From an uncultured Eubacteriales bacterium (lineage in GTDB: Bacteria; Bacillota; Clostridia; Oscillospirales; Acutalibacteraceae), in contig ONFG01000003.1 in the NCBI GenBank assembly GCA_900317025.1, forward strand, positions 21,906-85,905: a stretch of DNA of 64,000 nt, in the 5' to 3' direction. Within the stretch, counting starts at the first letter, position 1. Each line of letters begins with the position of its first letter. The notes below the pieces were generated by a model. The model had not been told where the DNA came from, ran no database searches, and saw nothing but the letters and a program-made list of their open reading frames with translations. The position numbers were made by a program, and so were the translations under genes. Shown here one piece after another: positions 56,054-63,998 of the stretch.

Positions 56054-56936
56054 TTTTCTCCGCTCCTTTCTCACGCTTGAAACGGAACGAGAACTTCTCC
56101 GCGGGTTCGCTCTCCGACCGGATAAGAAGGCGGTCAAGCTCCCTTGTGAGCGATTCTCTTGTATAGTCTCGGGTGATCTCGCCGTTTAACGCGATCGAGA
56201 CCGCACCGGTCTCCTCTGAAACTACCACAACGACCGCGTCGGACACCTCGCTTACGCCGATCGCCGCGCGGTGACGCGTGCCGAGGTTGTCGTCAACGTG
56301 CTTGTTGTCACGGGTCAGCGGCAGTATACAGCCCGCCGCATAGACCTTTCCATCGCGGACGATCATCGCGCCGTCGTGCAGAGGCGCTTTATTGAAGAAC
56401 ACGTTGCCTATCATCATAATAGACGGCGTGGCGTTGATTATCGTTCCCGTATCGGCGATATCACCAAGGCGGGTGCGCCTCTCAAAGACGATGAGCGCGC
56501 CCGTTTTGCGTTCGTGCAGTTGCATCACAGCCTCGACGTAGATTGAAAGATACTGGCTGATTGCGGGGCGCTTGTCGTCACCCGCAGACCCGCCCAGAAG
56601 CACCCTGATGCGCCGGTAGGTGTAATTGCTGCGCCCGATCTGTTCAAGAAACTTTCGTATCTCGGGCTGGAAGACAATGAACAGCACGATCACGGCAAAC
56701 TCAAAAAAGCGGTTGAGCAGCGCCGTCATCATCGTGAAACCGAAGATGTTCGCCGCGCCGTACAGGATCAGCAGGATAAATATACCCTTTACGAGCTGGA
56801 CCGCACGGGTCTCCCTTACGAGCTTTGAAATGTAAAATATTATCAAGCCGATGGCAATGATATCGATAGCGTCCTTCACGCGGAAGGTGCGCATCACTGC
56901 AAGAAAATTTTCAAGCCATTGATTTATAGTTCCCAT
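56043..56936 (-). CDS. cdaA: Diadenylate cyclase CdaA
   Basis: Makes the second messenger c-di-AMP from two ATP. The 297-residue protein has three N-terminal membrane helices (to about residue 90) and a DisA_N domain with the two catalytic motifs DGAM (near 192) and GTRHRAAIG (near 222). It is the housekeeping membrane cyclase of Firmicutes. The ATG follows GAGAGGG. It lies behind a promoter at 57043-57070 and is followed by cdaR. c-di-AMP is degraded by GdpP, encoded at 14-16 kb. Confidence 0.95.
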   Translation of the reverse strand: MGTINQWLENFLAVMRTFRVKDAIDIIAIGLIIFYISKLVRETRAVQLVKGIFILLILYGAANIFGFTMMTALLNRFFEFAVIVLFIVFQPEIRKFLEQIGRSNYTYRRIRVLLGGSAGDDKRPAISQYLSIYVEAVMQLHERKTGALIVFERRTRLGDIADTGTIINATPSIMMIGNVFFNKAPLHDGAMIVRDGKVYAAGCILPLTRDNKHVDDNLGTRHRAAIGVSEVSDAVVVVVSEETGAVSIALNGEITRDYTRESLTRELDRLLIRSESEPAEKFSFRFKREKGAEKNEQ

Positions 56937-57042
56937 AGTAATTTGATACCCTCTCGCCGGCAGACCGCGCCGACATTTATTTTAACGCGCCGATGATCTT
57001 CCGATCCGGTATCGGCGGCGAGCTTCTTACAGCTACAATAAT

Positions 57043-57070
57043 ATTTTACCACAAATTTCGATATATGCAA
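57043..57070 (-). promoter_or_regulatory. Promoter for cdaA-cdaR
   Basis: Minus strand TTGCAT (57065-57070), 16 nt, TAAAAT (57043-57048). Confidence 0.65.
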
Positions 57071-57131
57071 CCGCTTTTAAGAAGTTTGCACAATTTTTTT
57101 CTGAAAGCCTGATCCCGGGGCGGTTTACGCC

Positions 57132-58144
57132 TCAGCGCCTCTTTGAAAGGCGGTTTATCGCCGCGGCGGCAGAGTTTATCTCGTTCATGCCGGTGAAATA
57201 CGAAGGCGATATTCTCACCGCGCCGATGTTCTCCGTTGCGAAATGCTCGTGTGCGAGCGGCGCGCAGTGAAGCCCCGCGCGAACGGCTATGCCCTGACCG
57301 GCAAGGTAAGCCGCCGCCTCTTCGCTGTCGACTCCGTCAATATTAAACGAAAGCACGCCGCCCGAGCGCTTCGGGTCGGGGCGCGGAGTGTAGAGCGTTA
57401 CGCGCGGGTTTTGCGAGAGCGCGCTCCAAAGGCGGGAAAGCAGCGCCGTTTCATGCGAAAGTATTCGCTCCTCCCCTGTCGCACTGACGAAGTCCAGCCC
57501 CGCGGAAAGCGCGGCGATACCGGGGTAATTCGGGGTGCCGCTCTCAAATTTATCAGGCGGGAAATCGGGCTGCGAGAGTGAGCGCGAGCCGCTGCCCGTT
57601 CCGCCCTCGACGAGTGTGTGAAGCATCTCCGGGCGGAGCGCGATAAGAATCCCTGTTCCCATCGGGCCGTAAAGCCCCTTGTGACCGGGCATACACACAA
57701 AGTCGAATCCGCTTTCCTCGGCGTTTATCCTGAAGACACCCGCGCTCTGCGCCGCGTCTATCATTATTGGAACGCCATACTGGCGGCACATCGCTGCAAG
57801 CCTTTCGACCGGCAGCTTCATCCCCCACACATTCGACACATGGGTGCAGACAACAAGCCGCGTGTTCGTGAGACGACGACGTGACCTCCGTTCCACATAA
57901 GTCCCTTTATAACCATATTTATCGAATAGGTGCAGCCGGGCGTGAAAATGATGTTCTCCGCATTTTGTACGCCGAACATCTCCGCAGCCTTGACCCTGCA
58001 CCTGTAAATTCTTTCAGATGCAGCCGCCGCCATCGCGTGACTGCCGCGCCCGGGATTTGCCGACGACGCAAGCGCCCCCGCAAACGCCCTGCGCACCGAC
58101 ACTGGCTTCGGGTAGCTGGTAGCGGCATTGTCGAGATAGATCAT
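57132..58144 (-). pseudogene. Disrupted cysteine desulfurase-family gene
   Basis: Two frames together make most of a class-V PLP enzyme. The first (58144 down to about 57869) reads MIYLDNAATSYPKP through FTPGCTYSINMVIKGL to VVVS. The second, from about 57869, resumes at NTRLVVCTHVSNVWG and continues with the PLP-lysine motif MPGHKGLYGPMGTG and ends near 57132. About 40 codons normally lying between these parts, with the conserved MEHN histidine block, are missing and the frame shifts. Together they give about 337 residues, against about 380 for the family. The 5' end overlaps the DUF3343 gene by ATGA. A deletion or an assembly error could explain this. Confidence 0.85.
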
Positions 58145-58341
58145 ATCACGCCTCCCGAGCGCAGGATCGCCTTAGCCCGGCGCGTACCCTCCGGTACATA
58201 AAGGCTGTAGCCGCAGCCGCCGCTTTTCGCCCCGCCGGGCGTGCGGATTATCTGCGCCCTTATCCCCTTTTTCATTAACATATCCTTTCCTCTGTGCGCT
58301 TGTGTAAGCGACCTCATCACAATAATATTTTTCTCTTCCAT
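58141..58341 (-). CDS. DUF3343 protein, putative Se/S carrier-like
   Basis: The 66-residue protein matches the DUF3343 family, which I recall being annotated as a putative Se/S carrier and found beside cysteine desulfurases. Visible features: a ferredoxin-like beta-alpha pattern (NIIVMRSLTQAHRGKDMLM), RTPGGAKSGGCGYSLYVP with one Cys, and a C-terminal helix. The ATG at 58341 has GAGGTG 6 nt upstream. It overlaps the desulfurase start by ATGA, so the two were probably made together. Confidence 0.75.
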   Translation of the reverse strand: MEEKNIIVMRSLTQAHRGKDMLMKKGIRAQIIRTPGGAKSGGCGYSLYVPEGTRRAKAILRSGGVI

Positions 58342-58362
58342 AATTATCACCTCACAGATCGG

Positions 58363-58390
58363 GTCGGCAAGCGCCGACAGACAGTTCCGT
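58363..58390 (-). repeat. Family B fragment
   Basis: Plus-strand CGGCAAGCGCCGACAGACAGTTCCG resembles the left end of copy 1 (18158-18182). A shorter related block lies at 58562-58585. Confidence 0.55.
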
Positions 58391-58681
58391 CCGAGTTTTT
58401 TTAAGCAACGCTTACCGCCGCGTTTCGGGTCTTGTTCTTTCTCCGGCGGGTGTCAGCAGGCAAGCGCCCGATACTTCTGAGTCTCCGGTCGGAGAACGCC
58501 AAGCGCCCGACCGGCCTCTTTATCATAATATGACGCACAAGCAGGCGGTGTGTCGCGTGGTCGGCAAGCGCCGACAAGCAGTACGCGGCCCGCTCGGCCT
58601 TGTGTCCTGCCACGGAGTCCGCGGTATTCCATGCTGCCTGTGCTGTGCAGGAAAGATCTGCACAAAATATGTTATTGCTAC

Positions 58682-58710
58682 TTGCTCAATGTAAAAAAAT
58701 ATGATATAAT
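58682..58710 (+). promoter_or_regulatory. Sigma-A promoter for vWA gene
   Basis: TTGCTC (58682-58687), 17 nt, TATAAT (58705-58710). Confidence 0.8.
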
Positions 58711-58739
58711 TTTTAAAAAAACTGAAAGAAGGTAAATGT

Positions 58740-59507
58740 ATGGGATTTCTGATAACCACGGATATGCTCAAAAAAAAGCCTCAGCAGGTGGAAGCACCGA
58801 AAAAAACGGTGAGCCTGACGAAGAACCCGGAGCTTAACAAAAAGCTCACACTGCGCAAGGACATCATCGACCAGAAGGCGACGAAATCTGCGGTAAACGG
58901 CAGCATCGCTCGGGTCGTGTTTGTACTCGATCACTCCGGTTCGATGAGGACCATGTACAAAGACGGCACCGTCCAGGAGCTTCTGGAGCGAATTTTCCCG
59001 ATGGCGATGTATTTCGACGACAACTCCGAGCTCGACTTCTACTGGTTCGATACAGTCTACAAGGAGCTTGAATCGGTAACACCCGAAAACCTCGAGGGTT
59101 ACGTCGAGAAGATCATTCTCTCGAAGAAAGATCACTTCGGCGGCACTTGCTACGCGCCCATTATGCAGGAGATTCTTAACCGCTTCGGCAAGAGAGAGGC
59201 GCTCAAAATCCCCACGTTTGTCATCTTCATCACCGATGGCGCAAACTCCGACAAGCGCGCCGCAAAGGACGTTCTTACCGAGGCCTCCAATTACAACATC
59301 TTCTGGAAGTTCATCGGGATCGGCAAGGAGCAGTTCGAGTTTCTTGAAAGGCTCGACACGCTCAGAGGCAGGTTCATCGACAACGCAAATTTCGCTAACG
59401 TGAACGACCTCACACAGATCAGCGACAACGATCTGTATACGCTCCTTCTTGAGGAATACTCCGACTGGCTCGCGCTTTGCCGTCAGAACGGCATCAACGT
59501 CGGATAG
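58740..59507 (+). CDS. von Willebrand factor A domain protein (TerF/TerY-like)
   Basis: The 255-residue protein is one vWA domain with a basic N-terminal linker. The metal-ion site is complete: DHSGS (64-68), Thr in GGTCYAP (near 136) and Asp in ITDGANS (near 166). It resembles the vWA part of tellurium-resistance-associated TerF/TerY proteins, but no Ter genes are near. The ATG has GAAGG 7 nt upstream. It is followed at 81 nt by two related membrane-protein genes, which may or may not share its transcript. Confidence 0.85.
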   Translation: MGFLITTDMLKKKPQQVEAPKKTVSLTKNPELNKKLTLRKDIIDQKATKSAVNGSIARVVFVLDHSGSMRTMYKDGTVQELLERIFPMAMYFDDNSELDFYWFDTVYKELESVTPENLEGYVEKIILSKKDHFGGTCYAPIMQEILNRFGKREALKIPTFVIFITDGANSDKRAAKDVLTEASNYNIFWKFIGIGKEQFEFLERLDTLRGRFIDNANFANVNDLTQISDNDLYTLLLEEYSDWLALCRQNGINVG

Positions 59508-59588
59508 TATTTTCATTTCATATATGATCGCCTTCGGAAGGTGACGATTATATAAATAAAAGTACATATTTGGAAAGGAAGTAATAAA

Positions 59589-60416
59589 ATGTTCAATGAT
59601 TCTTACAGTGACTCCTCTTTCGCCGGTGCATTAGTTGCGATCATTTTCATCGCGCTTGCGATGGCTATTCTGTTGGTCGTCGCTCAGTGGAAGATATTCA
59701 CCAAGGCAGGCAAGCCCGGCTGGCACTCGATCATCCCGTATCTCAACGTTTATGACATTTACGAGATCTGCTGGAGCAAGAACATGGCGATAGTAGGCGT
59801 AGTCCTTCTTATCTTATCGTCTCTCGGCAGCGGCACGACCTCTATAAGCGAAAGCGATTCCTCCGGCGTTCTCAATACGCTGATAGGTATTGCGAGCTTC
59901 GCTTATTTTGTCGTCAACATCGTTTGTCAGGTCAAGCTTGCAAAGTCGTTCGGCAAGAGCGGCGCGTTTGCGATCGGTCTTATATTCCTCAGCCCGATCT
60001 TTCTGTGCATTCTCGCGTTCGGCGACTCATACTACGTCGGTCCCGGCGGAGTTCCCGAAATGAGCGGCTATCCTCAGCCTGGCTTCGGACAGGGTCCGGT
60101 TTACGGTCAGAACACCGGCTATAGCCAGGCCGGAGGCTACCAGACCTACGGTCAGCCCGCGCAGAACGCGCCTACAGGCTACAGCAACGGCAGCAGCTCC
60201 GCAGGCTATGACACCTTCACAAGCAGCAGCCGCGCCCCCTACGAAGGTCAGAACGGCTTTGTTGTGCAGGGTCAGGCGCAGCCTCAGAACAACCCCTACG
60301 ATGCACAGCCCCAGAACGGTGGCGCGCAGAACTACGGCAGCACGGGAAATTACGGCGGCTCGTCAAACTACAGCGGCACGCAGAATCCCTTCGACAGCGG
60401 CAACCCCTACAACTGA
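59589..60416 (+). CDS. DUF5684-type membrane protein with Gly/Gln/Tyr-rich tail
   Basis: The 275-residue protein has four hydrophobic segments (about 12-32, 65-80, 93-113, 126-145). The first loop carries AQWKIFTKAGKPGWHSIIP followed by LNVYD, a block I associate with DUF5684. Residues from 155 form a low-complexity, prion-like tail rich in Gly, Gln, Tyr, Asn and Ser, ending NPFDSGNPYN. The ATG has GGAAAGGAAG upstream. Its paralogue is 209 nt downstream. Function unknown. Confidence 0.8.
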   Translation: MFNDSYSDSSFAGALVAIIFIALAMAILLVVAQWKIFTKAGKPGWHSIIPYLNVYDIYEICWSKNMAIVGVVLLILSSLGSGTTSISESDSSGVLNTLIGIASFAYFVVNIVCQVKLAKSFGKSGAFAIGLIFLSPIFLCILAFGDSYYVGPGGVPEMSGYPQPGFGQGPVYGQNTGYSQAGGYQTYGQPAQNAPTGYSNGSSSAGYDTFTSSSRAPYEGQNGFVVQGQAQPQNNPYDAQPQNGGAQNYGSTGNYGGSSNYSGTQNPFDSGNPYN

Positions 60417-60425
60417 TAAAACATG

Positions 60426-60456
60426 CAGGTCGGGTCACGGATCCGGCCTGTTTTTT
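60426..60456 (+). terminator. Terminator after first DUF5684 gene
   Basis: CAGGTCGG (60426-60433) pairs with CCGGCCTG (60443-60450), followed by TTTTTT. Confidence 0.85.
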
Positions 60457-60561
60457 GCTTTAAGGGTTAATATTTAATACTAAAAAACTATAATTATTGT
60501 GCAGAATCCAGATTTTTGAATGATTTGTAAATTTTACTATACTTTTTTCGGTACTTTATTG

Positions 60562-60567
60562 TATAAT
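60562..60567 (+). promoter_or_regulatory. -10 element upstream of second DUF5684 gene
   Basis: A perfect TATAAT with only weak -35 candidates; the preceding terminator suggests separate transcription. Confidence 0.45.
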
Positions 60568-60625
60568 ATACGTACGGTGGTTAATCTAAACTTTTACAGG
60601 CTCTAAAGCCGGAAAGGAGTTCAGT

Positions 60626-61108
60626 ATGGTTATATTTGCTTTAGTATTTTACGTATTACTCGTTGTAGCACAGTGGAAGATTTTTACCAAGGCAGGCAAG
60701 CCGGGCTGGCACTCGATCATCCCGATCCTCAACGTATGGGATCTTGTTAACATCGCATGGAACAAAAAGATGGCCGGTGTTATGGTCGGTCTTACAGCTC
60801 TTGTTGGTCTTTTCTCGGGCATCACAAACGCTCAGGGTGAAGACGCTTCCGCATTCATCGGTCTTCTCAGCGGCATTGCAGGTCTTGCTTACCTCGTTGT
60901 CTTCTGTATGTTCTCGATCAAGCTTTCAAAGTCCTTTGGTCACGGCACAGGCTTCGGCATCGGACTTATCCTTCTCTCGGGTATCTTCTACCTTATCCTT
61001 GGCTTCGGCAGCTCACAGTACATCGGTCCTGAGGGCAACCCCGCCGTTTACCAAGGCGGTCAGTCATACGGCGGCAACCCGTTTGACAACGGCAATCCCT
61101 ACGCTTGA
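60626..61108 (+). CDS. DUF5684-type membrane protein, short paralogue
   Basis: The 160-residue protein shares AQWKIFTKAGKPGWHSIIP and the helix order with the 275-residue neighbour. It lacks most of the low-complexity tail but keeps its end: NPFDNGNPYA. The ATG has GGAAAGGAG upstream. The pair looks like a tandem duplication with divergent tails. Function unknown. Confidence 0.85.
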   Translation: MVIFALVFYVLLVVAQWKIFTKAGKPGWHSIIPILNVWDLVNIAWNKKMAGVMVGLTALVGLFSGITNAQGEDASAFIGLLSGIAGLAYLVVFCMFSIKLSKSFGHGTGFGIGLILLSGIFYLILGFGSSQYIGPEGNPAVYQGGQSYGGNPFDNGNPYA

Positions 61109-61244
61109 TATCAAACCTACCTTTTATCCACCGAAAAAACGGCATTACGCCGACACCAAAACCGGGCAGTCTGATCTGTCCGGTTCGTTTTATAATTTGC
61201 AGACAAACCGCCGAAAAAATTACATTATTGTAACCAATATACAC

Positions 61245-61273
61245 TTGATTTTTCCCTCTCATTATGATATAAT
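61245..61273 (+). promoter_or_regulatory. Sigma-A promoter for tRNA-Pro
   Basis: TTGATT (61245-61250), 17 nt, TATAAT (61268-61273). Confidence 0.8.
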
Positions 61274-61297
61274 AATTTTCGCTGAGAAAAACAGTAT

Positions 61298-61374
61298 CCG
61301 GGTGTGGCGCAGTTTGGTAGCGCGCTTGAATGGGGTTCAAGAGGCCGCTGGTTCGACTCCAGTCACTCGGACCA
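61298..61374 (+). tRNA. tRNA-Pro(GGG)
   Basis: A complete cloverleaf: acceptor CCGGGTG/CACTCGG (one G-T), D-stem GCGC/GCGC, anticodon stem CTTGA/TCAAG around loop ATGGGGT (anticodon GGG at 61332-61334), T-arm GCTGG/CCAGT with loop TTCGACT. The 3' ACCA is encoded. It has its own promoter and terminator. Confidence 0.97.
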
Positions 61375-61375
61375 G

Positions 61376-61411
61376 ACCGTCCAAAGCTTTTGCTTCGGGC
61401 GGTTATTTTTT
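61376..61411 (+). terminator. Terminator after tRNA-Pro
   Basis: ACCGTCC-AAAGC pairs with GCTT-CGGGCGGT around a short loop, then TATTTTTT. Confidence 0.8.
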
Positions 61412-61428
61412 CCCAGAATAAAACATCT

Positions 61429-61464
61429 CCCCCGCAAAAGGCTTTTGATCGCTTTTTGCGGGGG
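61429..61464 (-). terminator. Terminator after alpha/beta hydrolase gene
   Basis: CCCCCGCAAAA (61429-61439) pairs perfectly with TTTTGCGGGGG (61454-61464), just after the hydrolase stop on the minus strand. Confidence 0.7.
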
Positions 61465-61469
61465 TTCTG

Positions 61470-62411
61470 TCATTGATCCTTTTCAGCTTCTTCGACCGCC
61501 TCGAGGAAGGGTCTGACGATATCGGCGTAAGCCTTTTTGCCGAGGACGGCTCTCGAGCGCGCGTGGCCGGCATGGTCGACGATGTGCAGCTCGCTGTATC
61601 CCTCCGTTTTCTCCTTCAGGCGCTCGCTGTTGTCGGGCGTGATGAAGTCGTCGTCGGCGCCGTGGATAAAGCAGATCGGGACGGTGTTGCCCTCAAGTGC
61701 GTCGATAGCGGAGGTGTCCTTCATGCTCCAGCCGTAGCGCAGTCTCAGCGTTAGATCGACGGCAGGCTCCGCAAAGCCGAGGTGATTGCTTTTGAAGCCC
61801 GTTCCGATCAGCTCGTAGAGGTTCGTAAAGCCGCAGTCGGCGACGACGAAATGTACCTTCGGATCGTAGCCGAGCGCAGAGAGCGACGTGCTGCTGCCCA
61901 TTGACTCGCCGTGAAGACCGAGGTAAATGTCGCTGCCGTAGCGCTCGTATGTATCGTCGATCAGCTTTATGAGATCCTGCGCCTCGTAGTTGCCGATCGT
62001 GCAAACGGTCTTTTCATTTTCACCGTGCCCGCGCAGATCGTAGATCACGCAGTTGTAACCAAGCCCGATGTAAATGGGGACGTATTTTCCCGCGCCGTAG
62101 CGGTTCGAGGTGTAGCCGTGCGAGATGATGACGTATTTGTTTGACGAGCTGGTTTTGTCGTTCGATACAAGCTCGCAGTGGAGCGTGTAGCCGTCTTTTC
62201 CCTGCACGGTGTACTCCTGCGTTGTGTATTTTTTGAGGTCGCCCCACATGCCGTTGGATACAGCCCACTGCTTCTCACCCTCGAGCGTCAGTCCCTTTGG
62301 AAAGCTGATAGTCTTTGCCATATGCAGCGAGAAAACGGTAAAAGCTGCCGCCAGGACCAGCGCCGTTATTAAAACTACTTTAAGCACAAGCTTCAATACA
62401 ACATTTGACAT
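61470..62411 (-). CDS. Membrane-anchored alpha/beta hydrolase
   Basis: Serine hydrolase of the alpha/beta fold. The 313-residue protein has an N-terminal membrane helix (about 8-28) and then the hydrolase domain: HGYTSNR oxyanion block, YDLRGHGEN, nucleophile elbow GESMGS, acid FIHGADDDFI and His in DHAGHARS. Similar proteins are called acylglycerol-lipase or BAAT-like; substrate unknown. The ATG at 62411 has GGGGG 8 nt upstream. It is monocistronic behind a perfect promoter. Confidence 0.87.
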   Translation of the reverse strand: MSNVVLKLVLKVVLITALVLAAAFTVFSLHMAKTISFPKGLTLEGEKQWAVSNGMWGDLKKYTTQEYTVQGKDGYTLHCELVSNDKTSSSNKYVIISHGYTSNRYGAGKYVPIYIGLGYNCVIYDLRGHGENEKTVCTIGNYEAQDLIKLIDDTYERYGSDIYLGLHGESMGSSTSLSALGYDPKVHFVVADCGFTNLYELIGTGFKSNHLGFAEPAVDLTLRLRYGWSMKDTSAIDALEGNTVPICFIHGADDDFITPDNSERLKEKTEGYSELHIVDHAGHARSRAVLGKKAYADIVRPFLEAVEEAEKDQ

Positions 62412-62446
62412 ACCAATTACCCCCATATCTACAAAATTCTGTTTTA

Positions 62447-62475
62447 ATTATAATCATGTACGCTCACTATGTCAA
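62447..62475 (-). promoter_or_regulatory. Sigma-A promoter for alpha/beta hydrolase gene
   Basis: Minus strand TTGACA (62470-62475), 17 nt, TATAAT (62447-62452): both hexamers perfect. Confidence 0.9.
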
Positions 62476-62686
62476 CAATATGATGGCGGTCGGCAGGCGC
62501 TTGCAGTACGTGTAGCTTTATATAAACCTCGCTCTACTGCCCGTATCCGACAAATATGCAAAACGAAGGTTTTGATTTATGCCGTCGATTATTTTTGTTC
62601 GCGAATTTCCGATTTCCGCGCCGAGGGTCTTTGCGCGATAAAATTATATAACCGGACGCAGCTTATCAAAAAAGGTACGCGGACTA

Positions 62687-62716
62687 TTGAAATGACCGCC
62701 GCTGATATGTTATAAT
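62687..62716 (+). promoter_or_regulatory. Sigma-A promoter for GTPase gene
   Basis: TTGAAA (62687-62692), 18 nt, TATAAT (62711-62716). Confidence 0.75.
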
Positions 62717-62752
62717 TTTATCGTATTAAACAGTTTTTGGGAGGTATGGGAT

Positions 62753-63931
62753 ATGGAAGAGTTTAATACGGTGAATATGGCGGACGAGATCATCAGCGCC
62801 ATAAAGAAGGAGTACAGCAGTCTCAATCGTCTTAATGTGCTGATACTTGGCAAAACAGGCGTAGGAAAAAGTACGCTCATCAACTCCGTTTTTAACGAAA
62901 ACCTCGCCGCTACCGGTACGGGCAAGCCCATTACGGCGAATATCAGACCGCTGAGCAAGCCCGGATTTCCGCTGACGATCTATGACACGCCCGGGCTGGA
63001 GCTTGCGGGTAAAAACTCTGCGGAAAGCCTGCTCAACGAGGTCAAGAAACTCGTTCACAAGGGGATTTTCAGCGGATCGGTAAATGAGGCGGTACACTGC
63101 ATATGGTACTGCATAGGAACGCCGTCACACCGCATCGAGCCGTCGGAGATACTCTTTCTCAAAAGCCTGCTCACAGCGACTACTACGTGCAGCGTGCCTG
63201 TCATCATCGTGCTTACGCAGTCGTACTCTAAGAAAGACGCGCGCGAGCTTTTTGACGCGATCCGCAGAGAGGATCTGCCCGTCGAGCAGATCGTACCTGT
63301 TCTCGCTGAAGATTATGAGCTTGACGAGGACATCGTTAAAAAAGCGTACGGTCTTGAGGAGCTGACCGAGGTCATGTACAACCTGATACCGGCCGCCGTT
63401 CAGAACACGTTCGCAGCCGTTCAGAAAGCGAGCATAGACATAAAAAAACGGGAGGCGCAGGCGGTGGTGGCAAAGGCCGCAAAGGCAGCCGCAGTAACGG
63501 GCGCCGTCCCAATACCATTTTCGGACGCCGCCGTTCTCGTTCCCGAACAGATCGCAATGCTCGCTAAGATAACCGCCGTTTTCGGCATCCCGCTGCAGAA
63601 GGGTACTCTGTCGGCGATACTCTCCTCAATGATCGGCACGACCGGAACGACCATCGCCGGAAGGGCTATCGTATCGGCGCTGCTCAAAATGATACCGGGC
63701 GCAGGTAGCGTTGCAGGCGGCGCTATCTCGGCCGCGACAGCCTCGGCGCTCACGGCGGCGCTCGGCGAAGCGTACATATCCGTCATGGTGATGGTCGCAA
63801 CGGGCGAGCTGCCTCTCGCAAAGCTCCGCACACCCGAAGGCCGAAAGCTGATGGCCGACGTTTTCAAAGAAAAGCTTTCTCTCAGCAAAAGCAAGCTGTC
63901 CGCCAAAAAGGCTCTGCCGCCGGAGGTGTGA
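62753..63931 (+). CDS. Era-like GTPase with C-terminal YcjF/DUF697-like domain
   Basis: The 392-residue protein has G1 GKTGVGKST (33-41) and G3 DTPG (78-81). The usual NKxD G4 is replaced by LTQS (near residue 156), so guanine specificity may be reduced. The C-terminal third (about 240-350) is hydrophobic and Ala/Gly-rich, with AVPIPFSDAAVLVPEQIAML, as in the DUF697/YcjF domain, so the protein is probably membrane-associated. The ATG has GGGAGGTATGGGAT upstream. Role unknown. Confidence 0.85.
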   Translation: MEEFNTVNMADEIISAIKKEYSSLNRLNVLILGKTGVGKSTLINSVFNENLAATGTGKPITANIRPLSKPGFPLTIYDTPGLELAGKNSAESLLNEVKKLVHKGIFSGSVNEAVHCIWYCIGTPSHRIEPSEILFLKSLLTATTTCSVPVIIVLTQSYSKKDARELFDAIRREDLPVEQIVPVLAEDYELDEDIVKKAYGLEELTEVMYNLIPAAVQNTFAAVQKASIDIKKREAQAVVAKAAKAAAVTGAVPIPFSDAAVLVPEQIAMLAKITAVFGIPLQKGTLSAILSSMIGTTGTTIAGRAIVSALLKMIPGAGSVAGGAISAATASALTAALGEAYISVMVMVATGELPLAKLRTPEGRKLMADVFKEKLSLSKSKLSAKKALPPEV

Positions 63932-63968
63932 GAAGTAAAAGCCTTAGCGAATCAAATAAAGATGCAGT

Positions 63969-63998
63969 AAGCCCCGAAGCAGCTTCACTTCGGGGCTT
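63969..63998 (+). terminator. Terminator after GTPase gene
   Basis: AAGCCCCGAAG (63969-63979) pairs perfectly with CTTCGGGGCTT (63988-63998); the window ends before a T-run could be seen. Confidence 0.7.

Larger units (their letters stand above)
58342..58739. other. Repeat-bearing gap between DUF3343 and vWA genes
   Basis: Contains family B fragments (58363-58390 and 58559-58590) with the block CGGCAAGCGCCGACA twice, several GC-rich inverted repeats, and the vWA promoter. No convincing ORF. Confidence 0.6.
62412..62752. other. Divergent gap hydrolase / GTPase
   Basis: Holds the minus-strand hydrolase promoter, a diverged family B-like stretch (about 62486-62640, with GTCGGCAGGCG and CCGCGCCGAGGGTC) and the plus-strand GTPase promoter. 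No convincing ORF. Confidence 0.55.

Noticed and set aside
57869-58001. Start of a separate short desulfurase gene at 58001
   Set aside because: The first 44 codons are out-of-frame desulfurase sequence and carry no ribosome site; the two frames are better read as one broken gene.
58713-59567. Minus-strand frame of 284 codons
   Set aside because: Antisense to the vWA gene, whose metal-site motifs, promoter and ribosome site are clear.
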